64,000 nucleotides of DNA from Camellia lanceoleosa (lineage: Eukaryota > Streptophyta > Magnoliopsida > Ericales > Theaceae): the NCBI GenBank assembly GCA_025200525.1, contig CM045761.1, forward strand, positions 202,608,321 to 202,672,320, given 5' to 3'. A program made the position numbers and the translations under genes. The notes under the pieces are model-generated. The model was not told where the DNA came from. It saw nothing but the letters and a program-made list of their open reading frames with translations, and searched no databases. This document shows positions 45,403-56,400 of this stretch, piece by piece (positions within the stretch are counted from its first letter, which is position 1; every line of letters begins with the position of its first letter).

Positions 45403-46938
45403 ATGTCCATGACAGAATTGAAAGAACTAAAAACCCAACTCCAAGAACTACTGGACAAAGGCTTCATCCGACCAAGTACCTCACCATGGGAAGCTTCGGT
45501 ACTGTTCGTAAAGAAAAAAGATGGTACAATAAGGCTATGCATCGACTATCGGGAGTTGAACAAAGTCACCGTCAAGAATCGATACCCTCTACCGCGAATT
45601 GACGACTTGTTCGATCAATTGCAAGGCGCTCAGGTATTCTCAAAAATTGACTTGCGTTCTGGTTATCATCAACTAAAAGTCAAAACAGAAAGTATCGAAA
45701 AGACTACCTTCAAAACTCGTTACGGGCACTATGAGTTTCTCGTCATGCCATTCGGCGTCACAAATACTCCAGCAACCTTCATGGATCTCATGAATCGAGT
45801 GATCAAACCCTATCTTAACGAGTTTGTCATTGTCTTCATTGACGACATTCTTATATACTTTAAATCGCCAGAAGATCATGAACACCACTTGCGAAGAATT
45901 CTACAGACATTACGTGATCACAAGCTTTATGCCAAGTTGAAGAAATGCGAATTCTGGATCACTAGTGTACACTTTCTCGGTCACATCATTAACAAAAATG
46001 GCATCTCAGTTGATCCCCAAAAGGTTACAGCAATCGTAGATTGGCCACGACCTACTAACGTGTCTGAGATTCGAAGCTTCTTGGGCCTAGCCGGCTATTA
46101 CAGGCGCTTCGTGCAAGATTTCTCAAAAATAGCATCACCCTTGACCCAGTTAACTCAGAAAAACACACCATTTGAATGGACCGACAAGCAGGAACGTTGC
46201 TTCCAGGAATTGAAGAACAGACTCGTGACAGCTCCTATACTAGCACTCCCTACAGAAACAGAAGGGTTCGTAATCTATAGCGATGCCTCATACAATGGTT
46301 TGGGTTGCGTCCTTATGCAAAATGGGAAGGTCATTGCTTATGCCTTCCGCCAACTAAAGACTCACAAAAGCAACTATCTAACTCATGATCTGGAATTGGC
46401 TGAGATGGTCTTCGCCCTCAAAATTTGGCATCATTATCTCTATAGTGCAACCTGTGAGTTTTACACAGATCACAAGAGTCTCAAATATCTGTTTACAAAA
46501 AAGGAACTGAATATGAGACAACGACGATGGTTAGAATATATGAAAGACTATGATGTGGAGATCCATCACCACCCCGGTGAAGCTAACGTAGTAGCAGATG
46601 CATTGAGTCGAAAGACAACCAAAAGTTTGGCATGTACCCTCGTTCTTTGCGAGATCAATTGGCTGCTGGCCAATATGATCATGGAACCCGAGTTGATTGA
46701 AGAAATTAGAATCCGCCAATGTGAAGATAAACTTTTGAAGAAAAAGTACGAGGAACAAGGAAGCACGCTCGATCCTGACTTCACGATAAGCAATGGGATG
46801 CTAAAGTTTCATAATCGAATTTGCGTACCCGACCTTCTAGAACTTAAGAAAAAGATATTGGTAGAAGCTCATAGCTCGAGGTTTGCGATCCACCCTGGCA
46901 ATACGAAGATGTATCACGATTTGAAGGAACACTTCTAG
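45403..46938 (+). pseudogene. Tekay reverse transcriptase and RNase H
   Basis: The longest open frame of the element, 511 codons. The coding region begins further upstream ([13 protein letters not shown] at about 45285), across stops. Seen: [35 protein letters not shown], the catalytic FIDD in [32 protein letters not shown], and RNase H motifs [27 protein letters not shown] and VVADALSRK. It ends at a TAG that replaces the first Trp codon of a conserved FWWTGMK-like sequence. The RT and RNase H domains themselves look intact, but the polyprotein does not. Confidence 0.93.
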
Positions 46939-48125
46939 TGGACAGGAATGAAGAAAGACATAGCAAGCCATGTCTCCAAATGCCTGCGTTGTCAACAAGT
47001 TAAAGCAGAACATCAAAGACCTGCAAGAATGTTACAACCACTCCCTATTCCCAAATGGAAATGAGAGCACATTACTATCGATTTCGTGGTCGGGCTACCG
47101 TAATCGGTCTCGAAGAATGATGCAATATGGGTTATCGTAGACCGATTGACAAAGTCGGCGCATTTTCTACCAATCAGAATCATGTACTCCCTTTCTAAGT
47201 TCGCCACTCTATACATTAAGGAAATCATTCGTTTGCACGGCACCTTGGTTTCAATCGTATCTGATAGAGACCCCGGCTTCGTGTCTCACTTCTGGAACAA
47301 ATTACAAGAAGCTTTGGGAACTACTCTGAAGTTTAGCACGGCTTATCACCTGCAAACTGATGGGCAATCTGAAAGGACAATCTAGACTTTGGAAGATATG
47401 TTACGTTTGTGTGTACTAGACCTCAAAGGTAATTGGGACGATCATCTACCTTTAGTAGAATTCGCTTATAATAACAACTACCATGCAAGCATTGGAATGG
47501 CACCATACAAGGCACTATATGGAAGAAAATGTCGATCACCTTTGTGTTGGATTGAAATCGGAGACAGGAAATTGTTAGGCTCCGAAATCATGCAAATAAC
47601 AAGTGATAAAATTCAACTCATCTAACTGCGAATTCGCACTGCCCAAAGTTGCCAGAAAAGCTATGCAGATACACGGAGACGAGACTTAGAGTTTCAAGTA
47701 GGTGATCATGTGTTCCTAAAGATTTCACCAACAAGAGGGGTTATCTGATTTGGAAAGCGAGGAAAGTTAAACCCACGTTACATTGGCCTATTCGAGATAC
47801 TCGAAAGGATTGGTTCTGTGGCATATCGCCTTGCGCTTCCACTCGAACTATCCAATGTCCACAATGTGTTTCATGTTTCGACGCTTCGGCGATATCTTCG
47901 AGATCCAGAGCATGTTGTCCATTATGAGAACTTGGAAGTTCATGAAGACTTCTTTTATGAGGAATTAACAGTACAAATTCTTGATCACCGTAATCAGGTC
48001 CTTCGAAATAAGACTATACCTCTTGTAAAAAGTCTTATGGAGAAACCATCGTGTCGAAGAAGCAACGTGGGAAACTGAAAGCCAAATGCGAACCAAATAC
48101 CCACACATCTTCGAAAATCAAGGTA
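46939..48125 (+). pseudogene. Tekay integrase with chromodomain
   Basis: Zinc-binding CLRCQQVKAEHQRP, catalytic core with TIDFVVGLP, VIVDRLTKSAHFLPI, VSDRDPGF and TDGQSERTI (the D, D and E positions are present), then [20 protein letters not shown]. The C-terminal part reads NVFHVSTLRRYLRDPEHVV. The chromodomain begins VQILDHRNQVLRNKTIPLVK and continues across a frameshift near 48035. Chromodomains steer insertion toward heterochromatin. TAG and TGA codons interrupt the frame at several Trp, Gln and Arg positions. Confidence 0.9.
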
Positions 48126-48147
48126 CGTCAAGTTTGAGGACAAACTT

Positions 48148-48166
48148 CTTTTAAGGAGAGGAGAAA
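48148..48166 (+). promoter_or_regulatory. polypurine tract of the Tekay element
   Basis: AAGGAGAGGAGAA lies directly before the 3' LTR; this is the usual primer for plus-strand synthesis. Confidence 0.75.
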
Positions 48167-49113
48167 TGTGACACCCAAATTTTCTTTTTAAATTTAAAAT
48201 TGCAATAAATAGAACTCAAAAAAATAAAAATAAATAAATAATAATAGTAATAAATGCATAGTTTAGGAAAATATGAATTAATTGATTAAATTGTTAAGGA
48301 AATAAATTGTGAGACATTACACGTTAAATATTTTAGTAAGTGGTAAGTGATGTTTTATAGTTTGGTGGTGAGATTTTTAGCTATGAACCTAACTTATAGT
48401 CATATATAATTTTAGGAATCATCGTGGATTACCAAAGAAGGTAATAACCTTTAGAATAGTAAAAGGCCAAAGTGACTCTCGATAAATTCTAAGAGATAAA
48501 CTCAACAGAGTTAACAAATAAATAAATAAGAAAAATAGAGAAGATTGAATCTGCCAAGATTACACGCATTAACACTCAGGGACTTTCTTTAACTTATTGC
48601 CCACGGTTACCTCCCTATAAATAGGGAGGATGGGCTCATGTTAAGGGCAACAAAAAAGAAAAAGAAAGTAGAAAGTAAGGGAAGACAGTACGGGTGAGGA
48701 ATCCTTCAGTGGTAGAAAGAAAGAATAAGAAATTAATTTAAGGTGAGTTATATTATATCTTGAGCCAGCATAATATGTTTTAAATATGTCTTGAGTCACC
48801 ATAATATATTTTACGTATGTTTTGACTCACCATAATTTATTTTATACAAGTTATGTTTTATAAATCATATTACTATTTCAATTACGTGGGTTCTTTTCCA
48901 AACTCTATTTGCTTAAAATGAAGCCCATGGATATGTTTGTTTAACTTTTAATGACTATGTTTGTTTCCTTTTAATAAACATTTGGTACCCAATTATATTA
49001 TTTTAATTTACTTAATTTATCCGTTGCACTACAACTATAGAAAATTTCAGAATTACTTTATTGTCATCTTGTTGCGATGCCGAACCTTTGGGTACCGGGT
49101 TTGGATTGTGACA
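48167..49113 (+). repeat. 3' LTR of the Tekay element
   Basis: Matches 39478-40422 along its length with scattered substitutions. It retains CTCCCTATAAATAGGGAGG (about 48611), a TATA box inside a perfect short palindrome. Confidence 0.93.
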
Positions 49114-49433
49114 GCATCAGCAGCAGCAACTTCATCCCTTAGTACTTACTGCTGTCTCCTTTTCTCGAACCTCTGAAATACAATGATTTCTTTGGAGTGC
49201 TCCTTTTCCACTGCTTTGGCAGCTGCTTCATGAGTAGAGTCCCCAATAAGATCACAGAGAGAAACTGTCATTTTCTTTCTTCTTTTCAATGGTATCTCTT
49301 TCTATTTTTTTGTTTCTTCATTTTCCAAGTGAGTTTCAGGTGTTTCCTCCTCAAGATCAAGCAAAAGTTTTCTTTTCCTCTGTTGTTGTTGCTTGCCTTT
49401 GAGGACATTCAAAGCCTGAACTCTCTGAGGAGA

Positions 49434-51190
49434 TTATACTTTTGAAGCTCTTGCATTAAAAAAGAAAGCTATAAAGTAGATGAACAAGGCATTATAAATA
49501 TCATAAAGAAAAGATAAGGGAATGGAAATGCATGCCTCTCTTCGAAACAGTCCTGGTGACTCTAGGAGAAGGATGAGAGACAGCAAGAGTAGTCTCTGTT
49601 GCAGCGGGAGCAAGAGCTGGAATAGGAGGGGCAGTAGAGATTGTAATAGTGGTCCCAGTCTTTTTGGGTTTGGCTTGAATGGGCACATCTAGTCCTACTA
49701 CCAGATCTTTGGAAGGTATTACCAGGAGCACCTCCATATTGGCAGTCTACCAATTTTGAAATCTTTTCAAAGCTGTGTCACGTGGAGGTAAAGGGGGTGA
49801 ATTGAAACTCGCTCAACTCTTGTAGCAATTTGAATGTCGCTTCTTCCAATTTGTTTTTGGGTACCTTCAAGTCTCTGATTGTGAGATTATTATTGGAGAG
49901 GCTACAGAGAGGGACATGGATTCCTTGAATAAGCCCAAATTGCCTGGCAAATTGGGAAGAACAGTAAACTTCAGATATACATTTGTAAGCTCGAAGATTC
50001 AAAATACCAATGAAAAGCTCTCTTGGCAACAAGATAGAGGCCACATATCCTTGTGTAATGAATTAAAGCACTCCCTATTAGCCAAAAATGCCCTGAGCCA
50101 GGCTGGTCCTGTATTAGTTTCGAAGAGGCAAAAGAAGGAAGGAAGTGGAGAAATTGGGAGTGATAAAAGAAAGTAAAATAGTAGGCAAAGCGGAGGGATA
50201 TAAAGAAATCCTGGCAAATTTCTCTCTATAAGTAGTGGGTTCTTGCACCAAAAATCTCAAGCACTTAGAATATAGACCAGTGAAATATGCAAAGAGCTAG
50301 AGTTGTAATACCCATAGAGGGCCACCTTGGTTGACATCTAAAGGTTTTTCGTAAAATTGGGAGCAAGCTTTATAAACATAGCCTAAAACATAAGAAGCCA
50401 AGGCTATCCTCTTCTTCGAGGCAAGAACCTTGGCAAGTGGGGGCAAACTCAGGCATAATCCGCTGAGATGAAGTGTAAAAGAGAAATTTGCATAACTAGT
50501 ACAGAATGAAGGAAAAGAATTCTTGATCATTTACAGGACCTACCTTCTTGTTCTCAATTTTTACAAAATCACTGAAGGAAGAGTTCAAGGATGAGATGGT
50601 AAAGTTGACCGGAGTGTCTGGGTAACTAGGCAAAAAGGGAGCACCAAGTGGTGAGAGCCCTAAGAGATGGAAAATATCAAGAATGGTGGGGGCCATTATA
50701 CCACACCGAAACTGGAAAAAAAATTAAAAGCCGAATTCCAGAAACAAAGAGCTGCAGGAATCAAAAAAAGATCCTCAGGAACAATGAACCTGGAAAGGCG
50801 AAGGGCATTAAGGATACAGAGCTCTTGTAGATCCAATTCTTTGGCTGGCACAACTTTGTCATACCATTCCTCCCATTCAATCCTTAATGTGGGCCAGTAG
50901 CAGTGCGGACGGTTTAACGTCCAACTTCCCCAATCAAACCCTCCTTCGTAGAGCAGGCAGTAATCCTCTAAATGAAGATACAAAGCAAGAAGCTGAGCTG
51001 GGGCTTCTCTGAAGATGGGTCCCAAGACGTATTATTGTTGTTCATTATGACAAGGAAGAAAGAGGCGACCATCTATTGCACTCGGTTCACCAATTCTGAG
51101 CTTGGATATCTCCTTGTCTATACACCTCTTTAAAGCCAATGATGGACTCACGCGCTCCACAACTGGTACTTTTAGGAACGAAGAAGCCAT
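49434..51190 (-). pseudogene. antisense plant-mobile-domain gene of the Tat element, 5' part
   Basis: Lies on the strand opposite to gag-pol, between integrase and the 3' LTR. The start is MASSFLKVPVVERVSPSLAL at 51190; one TAA follows and the frame continues (EWEEWYDKVVPAKELDLQEL). Then, with frame changes, come MAPTILDIFHLLGLSPLGAP, VNQGGPLWVLQL, FARQFGLIQGIHVPL and an Ala/Pro/Thr-rich stretch. The GLSPLG, GGPLWVLQLW and ARQFGLIQG motifs are those of the plant mobile domain (PMD, aminotransferase-like), known from transposons and from a few host silencing proteins. At least three frameshifts are present. The rest of the gene lies beyond the Tekay insertion at 38064-39477. Confidence 0.7.
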
Positions 51191-52229
51191 TAGCAAGAGT
51201 TTTTGGAGGATGAAGCTAAGAAAAGAGTAAAGATGAGGAGAGAGTAGTAGAAATGAAAGGGTTTGTGTTTTTGACAAACAAGTAAGATAAAAGCACGAAG
51301 GGAGAGAGTTTTTAAACCTTTCAGTCTAAAAGTTACTCGAACAAGTTGAATGGGTCAGGTGGATCCAAAATGATTATTTTATGGTTTGGGTCCATGTGAA
51401 ATTAAAACCCTTATTTTAAAATATGGATGGGTCCCAAATTTAAAATGAAGAGAGTTTCTGGAGGGAAACATATGTTGAGTATCTAGCTTGGCAAAGTGTA
51501 GTTGGCTTCGAAGTCTCTATAGGTCTTTAAAATAAGAGGCTAGCTTCAAAGCCTGATTGTCAAACGGTTTCAGGAGCAAGCAATTAACTTCAAAACAAGA
51601 ATCATGTCCCAAATTCAAGAGTAATTGGGATTAATTTGGTTTGAAAGACTTAAAAGCATGCTTTTAGGTTTTCGATGAAGGATGAAGTCCTTCGAAGGAG
51701 CCTTTTGTAGGAACATGGTTCATGCTTGATATTTTGAACTTCAAGGTAAACAAACATTACAAAACCAGTATTTGGTCAAGTAGTGAAGAAACCCAAAAGG
51801 GCTCACTCTTTAAGAAGTAAGCAATATAATTCCTGAGGGAAGTTTCTATACTTCGAAGTATGTAGACTATTTTTTGAAGAAAAAATGTTTAAATTCGAAG
51901 CAAATTGGTTATGCAAATTATGTTAATTATGTAATTGGAATGTGAAGTTTAGGGCAAAAGTTGTCTTCCTTAAGAAAAAATTCTGTTTCCCCACTTTGAG
52001 AGTGAGATTGATTGATTCGAAGTTTTTTGTGAACATAGTAAGAAGCAAGGTCACATCAATCATACAACCAAGCATAGAATTGGAACATAAAACTAGATCA
52101 TGCCGAATAAAGAAAGAAAAACCTAGCTTTATTGATATGTGAATAATTACATTAGAAAGCCTTCTTGGCTACAAATTCAACCTCATAAAAATAAGGAATA
52201 GAAAGAATAACAAGGTCATGAAATTTGTC

Positions 52230-53491
52230 CTAGCAGTAGTCAATGAATTTATGTTCCTTCTTTATTCTGTCTTTTGTCCTATCTAAGCTGGGTTGTTGTA
52301 GCTGATATGTTCTTATTTGATGGAAAAGCTGTTCAGCTTTTATTTCGAACTCTATCTCCTTTAATCCTTGTTCCATTTCGTCCATCTCTAGATCATCCCA
52401 GTATGCAGAATCCTTATTCTTAAAGTCATTATATTCGTCAATAAGATTCTCTGCCTCGTACTGGGTTTGAATTTGTTTGGCTGAGATTTTGTCCAAAGAA
52501 TTAGTGGTAGCCAAAGAAATTTGGTACCAATGGGGAAGAAGCGGGAGTTGATCCAAAAAATCTTGAAGCTCTGCTTAAGCAATGGAGTTGAGAACATGAC
52601 CCCGAGTCATAATGTCACAGGCCCATCGAAAGTTCTTGAGAGGAGTCTTATCTCCAAGAAAATTGAAAGGCAAATGAGAAAAGGTTGCAAGCAGAAGTTG
52701 AGCTTGGTATCGCTCAAATATAGTTAGAAAATCTAGAGGTTGGTAGGAAGGAAGAAACTGATTCTCAAAGAGAGTAAGTTTTAGTTCCTTCATCTAGTGA
52801 GGATTCTGAGGAAGAGAAAGCACAGGAGGGTCCATCCTAAAAGAAGAGGGGAACTGGGGATTATTCACACATTTAAGCCAGTCAGAAGAGCAAAATTTTG
52901 CCTTCTTGGCCAAGAATGACGAATTGTATCCTTGTGCTTTCTCTGGACAAGGAATTGCTCGCACTATCTTTGTGGGCATGGAAAATGTGTACCAAGCCAC
53001 AAGTAAGTTGTCCTCCAGACTGCGTCGATGATTAATGGGTACATAGGGGTAAACTGCTGAGCTCCGAGCAGAAGGAGAAATAGACAAAGGATCAGCGAAT
53101 TCGACGAATCGATAGTGAATTCGCTCTCTTAGTTTGGATTTATCAGGTTTTGGCCAACTTCCCCAGCCAGTAGACCTGAAGGAAGAAGGAGCAGCTATGT
53201 CCCATACAGAAGGTGGTGGGGTAGAGAAAGAAGCAACTGTGTCTCATGCAGAGAATGGTGAAGCAGAAGAAAAGTTTCCAAGATCTGTTTTGCAAATACT
53301 TGATCCAAGGGTTCGTAGTTGGCAAACTTTGGGTCTAAAGGTTGGTACGTTGCAAAAGCTTCCATAACTTGCATAAATGGAGACGGATAGGTGTAATCAA
53401 TAAATATATTGAGATTCTTTCGAGGCCTATAATCATCTTCAATAGACTCCTCGTATGCTCGACCAATGTAAGAGAAGGTGTGATTGGCCAT
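52230..53491 (-). pseudogene. second antisense gene of the Tat element, unknown product
   Basis: A candidate start is at 53491 (MANHTFSYIGRAYEESIEDD). After frame changes near 53250 and 53140, one frame runs from 53087 to 52230 with only two in-frame stops: NHRRSLEDNLLVAWYTFSMP, then FLTIFERYQAQLLLATFSHL, then an acidic Glu/Gln-rich tail with coiled-coil character (DLEMDEMEQGLKEIEFEIKA). Long continuity in one frame argues for former coding. I do not recognise a domain. Its start lies about 200 bp from the 3' LTR, pointing away from it. Confidence 0.5.
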
Positions 53492-53675
53492 TGGGGATGT
53501 ACCAGTCTTTTCGTCTACTCAAAGAGTGGAAGTGCAAGATACAAGGATTTAAAGAAGTTCACAGCTTCATTATTCAAAAAGCGGTTATGCTACCAGAATA
53601 CACAGAGTCTATGCACGTCTTAGAACGTAGGTGGATTGCACTAGTTCACTAATATCACCAAGTATTGGGTATATT

Positions 53676-53689
53676 AGTGCGGGGGGTAA
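53676..53689 (+). promoter_or_regulatory. polypurine tract of the Tat element
   Basis: AGTGCGGGGGGTAA lies immediately before the 3' LTR. G-rich tracts of this kind prime plus-strand DNA synthesis. Confidence 0.6.
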
Positions 53690-54446
53690 TGTTGGTTGCA
53701 TATTTTGTATAGGTCAATCACAGCTTAACACGTGGCAAGATGAGGGCAACATAGGGAGTTAATTCAAGTCTTTAATCGAAATCAAACACATGACAGTTAG
53801 CATTGGTAATCATGGATCTGTGTAGTACTGGATCAGCGAAAAAATACAAGATGATGTGGCCTAACAGTTACTCACAAAGTTTAAATTCAAAATTAAGAGG
53901 GAAGCCTAATTGCAAGAGTGTCGTAGTGGGACTGACTGTGAGAGAGCATGTTCAGCAATCATGGGAGGACATTTTGACAATTGAAAGCCTACTTTGACGT
54001 TTATCATTGGAAAGTATAAATAGTAGAGAAGGCCCCAGAATGAAGGATTCAGACTCAGATCAAAAAATCAGTTTATTTACTTCGTTTTTCCTTCCAGTTT
54101 TTACAATTCTTTACATTTCTGCACTTCAATTCTTGTACTGCACTTCATTCTTAAGAGTAGTTTCAAATAGCTTGTTGTTGTAAACCTTTACGAAACTGGG
54201 TTAAATCATTATAAATTTTTCATTTTACTTAATGAAATTTAAAATCTGAAATTATTCTTCACTTGTTGTTATTTACTAAATTCTCCTAAACAAGCCACTA
54301 GTAAAAGTCCTCTTCATTGAGGCTGAGAGAACTAAAACACAATCATCTGATAATTGGTTGGCAATTTATATTCTGTAAGCACTGATTGATCCTTGCTGGC
54401 ACGCTTAAAATTACATTATTAACCTTCGAATGTGAAAAAGCTAACA
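53690..54446 (+). repeat. 3' LTR of the Tat element
   Basis: 757 bp beginning TGTTGGTTGCAT and ending GCTAACA, followed by the TSD GTGTG. TATA element GTATAAATAG at about 54014. Confidence 0.93.
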
Positions 54447-54451
54447 GTGTG

Positions 54452-54540
54452 GGATCTATTTTATGTAAGATTCACATTTATTTAAGATAGTTGATAAAAT
54501 TTTTAATTATTTTTTTTGAGATCTCTAGTATTATTAAAAA
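54452..54540. mobile_element. right half of a TAGAGAT-family miniature element
   Basis: GATAAAATTTTTAATTATT and GAGATCTCTAGTATTATT match the right ends of the elements at 20942 and 27990. The left half (TTTGATCAAAAATTATATGAG) lies just before the Tat 5' LTR at about 29419-29438, so Tat inserted into this element. Confidence 0.6.
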
Positions 54541-54627
54541 AATATTTCATAAAATTGTTTAGAATATGAGATTGTTGTACATTGAAGCCATGAATTAATT
54601 TGAGTTCTTGATTATTATTGGTTGCGT

Positions 54628-55345
54628 TTGGTAGAGTTTTGTAAATGTGATTTGAGAATTGAGTTGTATTTTGAGTTTGTGAGTTTTAGAATTATGATTT
54701 GAGTGTAGAAAATTTGTTTGGTTATGATTTTTGAATAGAATGTTGAAATGAGATTTGAATTGAAGTTGGAATTAAGATTTGAAAGTTTGATGTGACATGT
54801 AAAAGAAGAAAATGTATTTGGTTATGAATTTTGGAAAGGATAAAGCTTGGGAGCTCAAATGAGCTCCCCCCCGAATCTCCTGAAAATGGAAACAGAGGGA
54901 AACAGAGGGAAAAGAGGGGGAAAAGAGGGTGAAGGCAAGAGAGAGGAGAGGAGAGAGGGAAACAGAGAGGGAGAGAAGAGAGAAGAGGGAATGGAGACAC
55001 ACACACACAGAGGCCCCTGCATTCCGGTCGATCGTCTGATCGTCGCAGCTCCGCCCGGCCGCCGTTGCCTCCGCCTGTGCCTTCTTCCTCCGCCTCTGCC
55101 TTCTTCTCTTCTTCTTTCTTTCTTCTTCTCTTCTCTCTTTCTTCTTCTTTCTTTCTTCTGATTGAAAAAAAAAAAAAATGAAAACGACGTCGTTTCGTAA
55201 ATTAGGGGGATTCAGGGGGGGCTTAATTCGAGCTACGTAGCATTACTCTTTTAGAAATAGTTTTCAAACTGTAATTCAAATTGTTATAACCCATAATCAA
55301 ACACATAACTCGTAATTGTATTGAGCTTATTAGTCAACATTCATA
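54628..55345. mobile_element. foldback miniature element carrying an unrelated insert
   Basis: The left arm (GTGATTTGAGAATTGAGTTG, then TTTGTTTGGTTATGA) and right arm (CATAATCAAACACATAACTC, CATTCATAACCAAACTC) belong to the family at 12292-12755. The arms are separated by a GC-rich segment, 54841-55245, absent from the other copies. Confidence 0.55.
54841..55245. other. GC-rich insert with purine-rich then pyrimidine-rich blocks
   Basis: It has GGAGCTCAAATGAGCTCC at the left edge, a 110-base GGGAAA/GAGAGG purine block (54885-54995), a CG-rich centre (CCGCCCGGCCGCCG), a CTTCTT/TTTC pyrimidine block (55080-55160) and AAACGACGTCGTTT at 55182. No convincing protein. It may be a gene leader picked up by the element. 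Confidence 0.5.
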
Positions 55346-56400
55346 ACCAAACTCTTTTTTCAATACAAATCAATAAATTAATTAATAATTTTGCTCCCAA
55401 TTATTAATTCGTTTTAATAATAAAAAAAATCAAATGAAAATTTTGTTCGTATAATTTGGCTCCACATAAATTTTTGATTCAAATAATTATGACCCAATTC
55501 TTTTTTTCTTGTTAATTTTTTTTCATTTCAATTTAAGTTTTAAATTAATTTATTTTCCAATTACGTTTGTTTGCAAATAATTTTTTTTCCAATAATTTTT
55601 TGGCAATTAATTTCGATTTATTCCATAATTTTTTTTCCAATGCATTTATTTTCATTTAATTTATATTGTCACTCACTAGTATGCATTGTATTATTGTCTG
55701 TAAATATTTTCTTTCAACACCATCATGGACTTGTTGTTGGTCATATGCACACACCGTCCACCTACTTCACCTACCCAATCTACTTACCTAATTCATTCCC
55801 TCCATCACCTACCTCATTACAACACCCATCTATATACACTTCGTCCTCCTCCACCAAGGCAGCACCAAATACACTTCATGCTCCTGAACCAAGGCACCAG
55901 CCAATATACAAGATCAACATAATTGATATTCCCCTCCCAACATAGTCTCTATCCACTAAACATTCAAACTTCTGCTTTCAAAACACTTATATCCACTGGA
56001 CTTCTGACTGAGCAAGGCAACAACACAACCAGCAAGGCGGCGAGAGAGGGCAGTAGCCGAATACAGCAGCAGGGGGCTGACCGGTAGGTTGGCTGGTGGG
56101 TCAACCGGTTTCTGTATTATTATTATTATTTTTTTCCTTCCTCGCAGTGTCCATATCTCACTTCATACCAGTTTAGCTCATCACATTGCATTTATTAACC
56201 TTAGTTAGTCACTTATTAACCTTTATAATTCACATGTGTATACCATTTGTAATTCACATATGTTACACATTTTGGAGAATTAATCTGGTAACTTTGTATT
56301 CTGACTTTCCATTTTGTACACATTTACAATGAACTTCAACAGATATTTGACTTTCCATATTGACCACATTTTCACTGAACTTTGAATAGATATTGACAAT
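55346..56400. other. AT-rich DNA upstream of a transposon-derived gene
   Basis: AT-rich to about 55690. A Pro/Ser/Thr-rich frame (about 55720-55945) could be chance or part of the following element. A short GC-rich patch with paired GGCTGACCGGT / GGGTCAACCGGT lies at about 56075-56112. No firm feature. Confidence 0.4.

Larger units (their letters stand above)
39478..49113 (+). mobile_element. Tekay-type chromovirus (Ty3/Gypsy), whole element
   Basis: 9636 bp with LTRs of 945 and 947 bp, flanked by GCATT (39473-39477) and GCATC (49114-49118), a TSD with one mismatch. It has gag with a zinc knuckle, protease, RT, RNase H and integrase with a C-terminal chromodomain, all in the plus orientation. 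Sequence style and order fit the Tekay/Del chromovirus lineage. The LTRs are more alike than those of the surrounding Tat element, in line with a later insertion. The coding part carries many TGG-to-TAG changes and one solo LTR inside the protease. Confidence 0.92.
29444..54446 (+). mobile_element. Tat-clade Ty3/Gypsy LTR retrotransposon (whole element)
   Basis: Both LTRs are present, with the 5-bp target-site duplication GTGTG at 29439-29443 and 54447-54451. Plus-strand domain order is gag, protease, RT, RNase H, a second RNase H and integrase. That order and the extra RNase H mark the Tat lineage. The element spans 25,003 bp, of which 9636 bp plus one duplicated pentamer are the nested Tekay element. 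Without it the length is about 15.4 kb, large but normal for Tat elements that carry extra genes after integrase. The LTRs differ at very roughly one base in ten by eye, so insertion is old. All coding regions are broken; it cannot be autonomous. Confidence 0.92.

Noticed and set aside
55571..55945. Frame of 124 codons upstream of the transposon-protein gene
   Set aside because: Its first half is AT-rich noise and its second half is Pro/Ser/Thr-rich low complexity; there is no evidence that it joins the following gene.
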